This document shows, in pieces, positions 61,837-64,000 of a DNA stretch of 64,000 nucleotides; the first letter of the stretch is position 1, and each line of letters opens with the position of its first letter. The translations under genes were made by a program, and so were the position numbers. The notes beneath the pieces were generated by a model. That model searched no databases. It saw only the letters and a list, made by a program, of their open reading frames with translations, and had not been told where the DNA came from. The stretch comes from Halorubrum ruber (GTDB lineage Archaea > Halobacteriota > Halobacteria > Halobacteriales > Haloferacaceae), in assembly GCF_018228765.1 (NCBI RefSeq), contig NZ_CP073695.1, positions 1,984,001 through 2,048,000 of the forward strand, read 5' to 3'.

Positions 61837-61858
61837 GTGTAACAGGTGACGTTCGGGT

Positions 61859-62794
61859 ATGAGCGATCAGGAGCAAGCGGACGCGGCCGACGAGGCCGAG
61901 GAGAGCGAGACCGAGACTGACGCCGGCGGACTCGAGGACGGCGACTTCGTCCGCGTCGCGTACACGATCCGCACGGCCGACGACGGCCGCGTCATCGACA
62001 CGACCGACGAGGAGACGGCCGAGGACGCCGAGATCGACACCGACGAGTACGACTTCGAACCCCGCATCATCGCGCTCGGCGCCGGGCACGTGTTCCCCAC
62101 CGTCGAGGAGGCGTTCGTCGGCGGCGCCGTCGGCGACGAGGGCACGATCGACGTCCCCGCCGAGGACGCCTTCGGCGAGTACGACCCCGACGAGGTCGAG
62201 ACGGTCAAGGCCGACAAGATCCCCGAGGACGACCGCTACCCCGGCGCGCAGGTCCAGATCGACAACCAGCAGGGCCACCTCGAGACGATCATCGGCGGCC
62301 GCGCCCGCGTCGACTTCAACCACCCGCTGGCCGGCGAGGACCTCGAGTACGAGTACGAGATCCTCGAAGCGATCGACGACCGCGAAGAGCAGGCCGCCGG
62401 CATGCTCGGGATGTACCTCCAGGAGGCCCCCGAGGTCCGTATCGAGACGGAGACCGAGGAGGAGGAGACCGTCACCGAGGACGACGACGGCGAGGAGACC
62501 GTCGAGACCGAGGAGGTCGAGAAGGACGTCCTCTACGTCACGGCGACGCAGGCGATGCAGATGAACCAGCAGTGGATGTTCCAGAAACAGCAGATCGCGC
62601 AGGACCTCATGGACCGCCTCGACCTCGACCGCGTGGTCATCGAGGAGGTCATCGAGGGCGGCGGCATGGGCGGTCTCGGCGGCATGATGGGCGGCATGGG
62701 CGGCGCCGGCGGCGGCGACGTCGACATCGAGGAGGCGCTCGAAGACGTCGACGTCGACGCCGACGAGATCGTCGACGAGATCGACGAAGAGTAG
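61859..62794 (+). CDS. FKBP-type peptidyl-prolyl cis-trans isomerase (SlyD-like), Gly/Met-rich segment near the C-terminus
   Basis: A 311-residue chaperone-like isomerase. The FKBP domain includes VRVAYTIRTADDGRVIDTT, ALGAGHVFPTVEEAFVGGAVGDE and DAFGEYDPDEVETVK, with an IF domain inserted (PGAQVQIDNQQGHLETIIGGRARVDFNHPLAG), the SlyD/long archaeal FKBP layout. Acidic repeats follow (around residues 190-220), then a helical part, and a glycine-methionine run GGGMGGLGGMMGGMGGAGGG with an acidic end. The Gly-Met run recalls the flexible tail of chaperonins, though no evidence links them. It assists folding of proline-containing proteins. Confidence 0.88.
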   Translation: MSDQEQADAADEAEESETETDAGGLEDGDFVRVAYTIRTADDGRVIDTTDEETAEDAEIDTDEYDFEPRIIALGAGHVFPTVEEAFVGGAVGDEGTIDVPAEDAFGEYDPDEVETVKADKIPEDDRYPGAQVQIDNQQGHLETIIGGRARVDFNHPLAGEDLEYEYEILEAIDDREEQAAGMLGMYLQEAPEVRIETETEEEETVTEDDDGEETVETEEVEKDVLYVTATQAMQMNQQWMFQKQQIAQDLMDRLDLDRVVIEEVIEGGGMGGLGGMMGGMGGAGGGDVDIEEALEDVDVDADEIVDEIDEE

Positions 62795-62927
62795 TCGACT
62801 CCGCTTTCCTATCCACCCGAATTTCGCGTTTTTCCTGCCCGGCGAGCGGCCGCCCTCGCTTCGCCGCGAGCGGCCGCTCCGACCGGCGAACGGAGCCCTT
62901 TTGCCCGCCGACGCGTCCACACCGAGT

Positions 62928-63188
62928 ATGGAGATCGAACGGGCACGCGAGGACGCGCTCGTCGCCGGGGTCGCGGGCGCGGCGACGGTCGCGCTCGCGC
63001 TGCTGTCGAGTTTCACCGGCGTCGTCTCGGTCGCGACGCTCCCGACGCTGGCGCCGCTCGCCGTGTACGCGCTGTACCTCTTCTCGCGGAAGGGCGGGCC
63101 GTACGGGGCCGCCGACACCGCGCGCAACTGGGCGGTCGCGGCGGCCGTCGTCGGCGCGGTGGTGCTCCTCGCGTCCGCCGTACTGTAG
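62928..63188 (+). CDS. Small membrane protein
   Basis: An 86-residue protein from MEIERAREDAL with three hydrophobic helices (VAGVAGAATVALALLSSFTGVV, ATLPTLAPLAVYALYLF, NWAVAAAVVGAVVLLASAVL) and a short RKGGPYG loop. No family I recognise. An ATG nine codons upstream is less likely. Confidence 0.6.
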   Translation: MEIERAREDALVAGVAGAATVALALLSSFTGVVSVATLPTLAPLAVYALYLFSRKGGPYGAADTARNWAVAAAVVGAVVLLASAVL

Positions 63189-63214
63189 GCTCGGAACGCC
63201 GACGAACGGCCGCC

Positions 63215-63955
63215 TCAGGCGATGTCGCGGCTCGTGTCGACGGCGACCTCGTCGGTGAGCTTCAGCTTCAGCGGCTCTTCGAGGGCGGCGCCACCCCGGA
63301 ACTTGGGGACGACAAGGCGGTTCGCGATCTCGGTCCCGGTGACGGTGGTGCGGAGGTCGAACACCACGTCCGCGACCTGCTCCGTGACGCGTCGCGTCCG
63401 CGGGTCCTCGCCGCCGCGGAGCGCGTGGAGCAGCGCGACGCCGCCGGCGTCGACCACCCGCGACCGCACGTCGTCGAGGAACTCGGCGTACGCCGCCGGG
63501 GACGCGCTCTCTTCTACCGGCCCCACGGAGTCGACGATCAGCGTGCCCTCCTCGGGGAGATCGTCGGTCAGCGACGCCAACTCGTGGAGGTCGCCGGCGT
63601 CGTCCGTGGCCTCGACGCTCGTCTCCTCGTCGCCGTCGCGGCTGAGCGCCGCGGCCACCGCGTCGGCGGACCGGACGGTCGTCAGGTAGCGGCACTCCCG
63701 GACCCGGGCGAACCGGTTCAAGATGAGTTCGGACTGGCTGTCGGGGTTCGCCTTCAACACGACGACGCTACCGCTCGGGAGCCCTCCGCCGAACTGTCGG
63801 TCCAGCACCGAGATCCCAGTCGGAAGCGTCTCCATACGATCGCTGCCGCCTGTGGACGCTTGGGTCTGTCGATGGCGGCTCTCTCGGCCGCTCGTGACCC
63901 CGTCGTCCGCCGTTTCGGCGCCGCCGGTAGGGGCGATCCTCACGCGATCTGCCAC
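63215..63955 (-). CDS. RecA-fold ATPase-like protein with degenerate P-loop (HTR/KaiC-like)
   Basis: A protein of up to 246 residues (or about 206 if it starts at Met41, 63835). The core reads METLPTGISVLDRQFGGGLPSGSVVVLKANP, a RAD55/KaiC-type entry; where the P-loop GxxxxGK(T/S) should be it has ANPDSQSE, without the lysine, so nucleotide binding is doubtful. GTLIVDSVGP is a good Walker B, and VADVVFDLRTTVTGTEIANRLVVPKFRG is the usual KaiC-like C-terminus. The first 40 residues are disordered. The GTG start at 63955 would overlap an upstream gene end by 16 bp. Confidence 0.78.
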   Translation of the reverse strand: MADRVRIAPTGGAETADDGVTSGRESRHRQTQASTGGSDRMETLPTGISVLDRQFGGGLPSGSVVVLKANPDSQSELILNRFARVRECRYLTTVRSADAVAAALSRDGDEETSVEATDDAGDLHELASLTDDLPEEGTLIVDSVGPVEESASPAAYAEFLDDVRSRVVDAGGVALLHALRGGEDPRTRRVTEQVADVVFDLRTTVTGTEIANRLVVPKFRGGAALEEPLKLKLTDEVAVDTSRDIA

Positions 63956-64000
63956 CCGCTCGCCGCCTCGATCTCGCCGAGCCGTGAAGCGAGGCCGTCG
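63940..64000 (-). CDS. C-terminal end of an upstream gene (cut by window edge)
   Basis: On the minus strand the last bases read DGLASRLGEIEAASGWQIA followed by TGA at 63940-63942. The frame is open to the window edge and codon usage is haloarchaeal, so this is probably the last 20 residues of a gene that precedes the RecA-fold gene in an operon. Too short to name. Confidence 0.4.
   Translation of the reverse strand, partial: DGLASRLGEIEAASGWQIA

Overview
The window comes from the chromosome of a halophilic archaeon, most likely Halorubrum or a close relative in the Haloferacales. Base composition is GC-rich, the proteins are strongly acidic, many genes have a TATA-like box about 27 bp upstream of the start codon (typical of haloarchaeal leaderless transcripts), and the gene content is haloarchaeal (AglB, TgtA, archaeal eS6, siroheme-decarboxylase heme genes, MoeA pair). 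The genus is an inference from general resemblance. No search was run.

Layout. 1-13.5 kb: a UDP-GlcNAc supply cluster (glmM end, a GlmU-type enzyme, a second nucleotidyltransferase, glmS). Inside it sits a signalling and polysaccharide block: a Tat-lipoprotein with a glycoside-hydrolase barrel, a GAF histidine kinase, and a translationally tight set of response regulator, HEAT protein and processive GT2 synthase with an odd GGFVW-repeat tail. This block is the best candidate for an undescribed system. 13.5-15.1 kb: a PIN-toxin remnant, a SWIM zinc-finger protein and a shrunken ATPase pseudogene.

15.2-31.8 kb: a cell-surface N-glycosylation locus, from a UDP-sugar dehydrogenase (AglM type) and an AglG-type transferase through four GT4 glycosyltransferases, a flippase, a sulfatase-fold enzyme, FkbM methyltransferases and an epimerase to the oligosaccharyltransferase AglB. 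The middle (about 16.6-28.5 kb) is clearly AT-richer and holds several decayed genes, as expected for a repeatedly exchanged glycan island. Directly after aglB lies a DUF368 protein, the family recently linked to polyprenyl-phosphate recycling.

31.8-46.3 kb: a DUF433/DUF5615 toxin-antitoxin-like pair, redox and hypothetical genes, a PRC-barrel protein (CdpB1-like), a lactate-oxidation locus (LutC- and LutB-like proteins with a divergent FAD/Fe-S D-lactate dehydrogenase), DUF5787, a NUDIX hydrolase, a uS10-like protein and tgtA. 46.3-55.6 kb: a Nif3-like protein, a 540 bp repeat-rich gap containing five 57 bp tandem repeats, the heme/siroheme operon (ahbAB fusion, precorrin-2 dehydrogenase, hemA), eS6, a lipoate-ligase-like protein, and a 7TM-type histidine kinase coupled to an unknown protein. 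55.6-64 kb: a hotdog thioesterase, two MoeA paralogues, a PHP phosphoesterase, a MaoC hydratase, a CYTH protein, an FKBP isomerase, a small membrane protein and a degenerate RecA-fold ATPase. No rRNA, tRNA, CRISPR array or intact transposase was seen.
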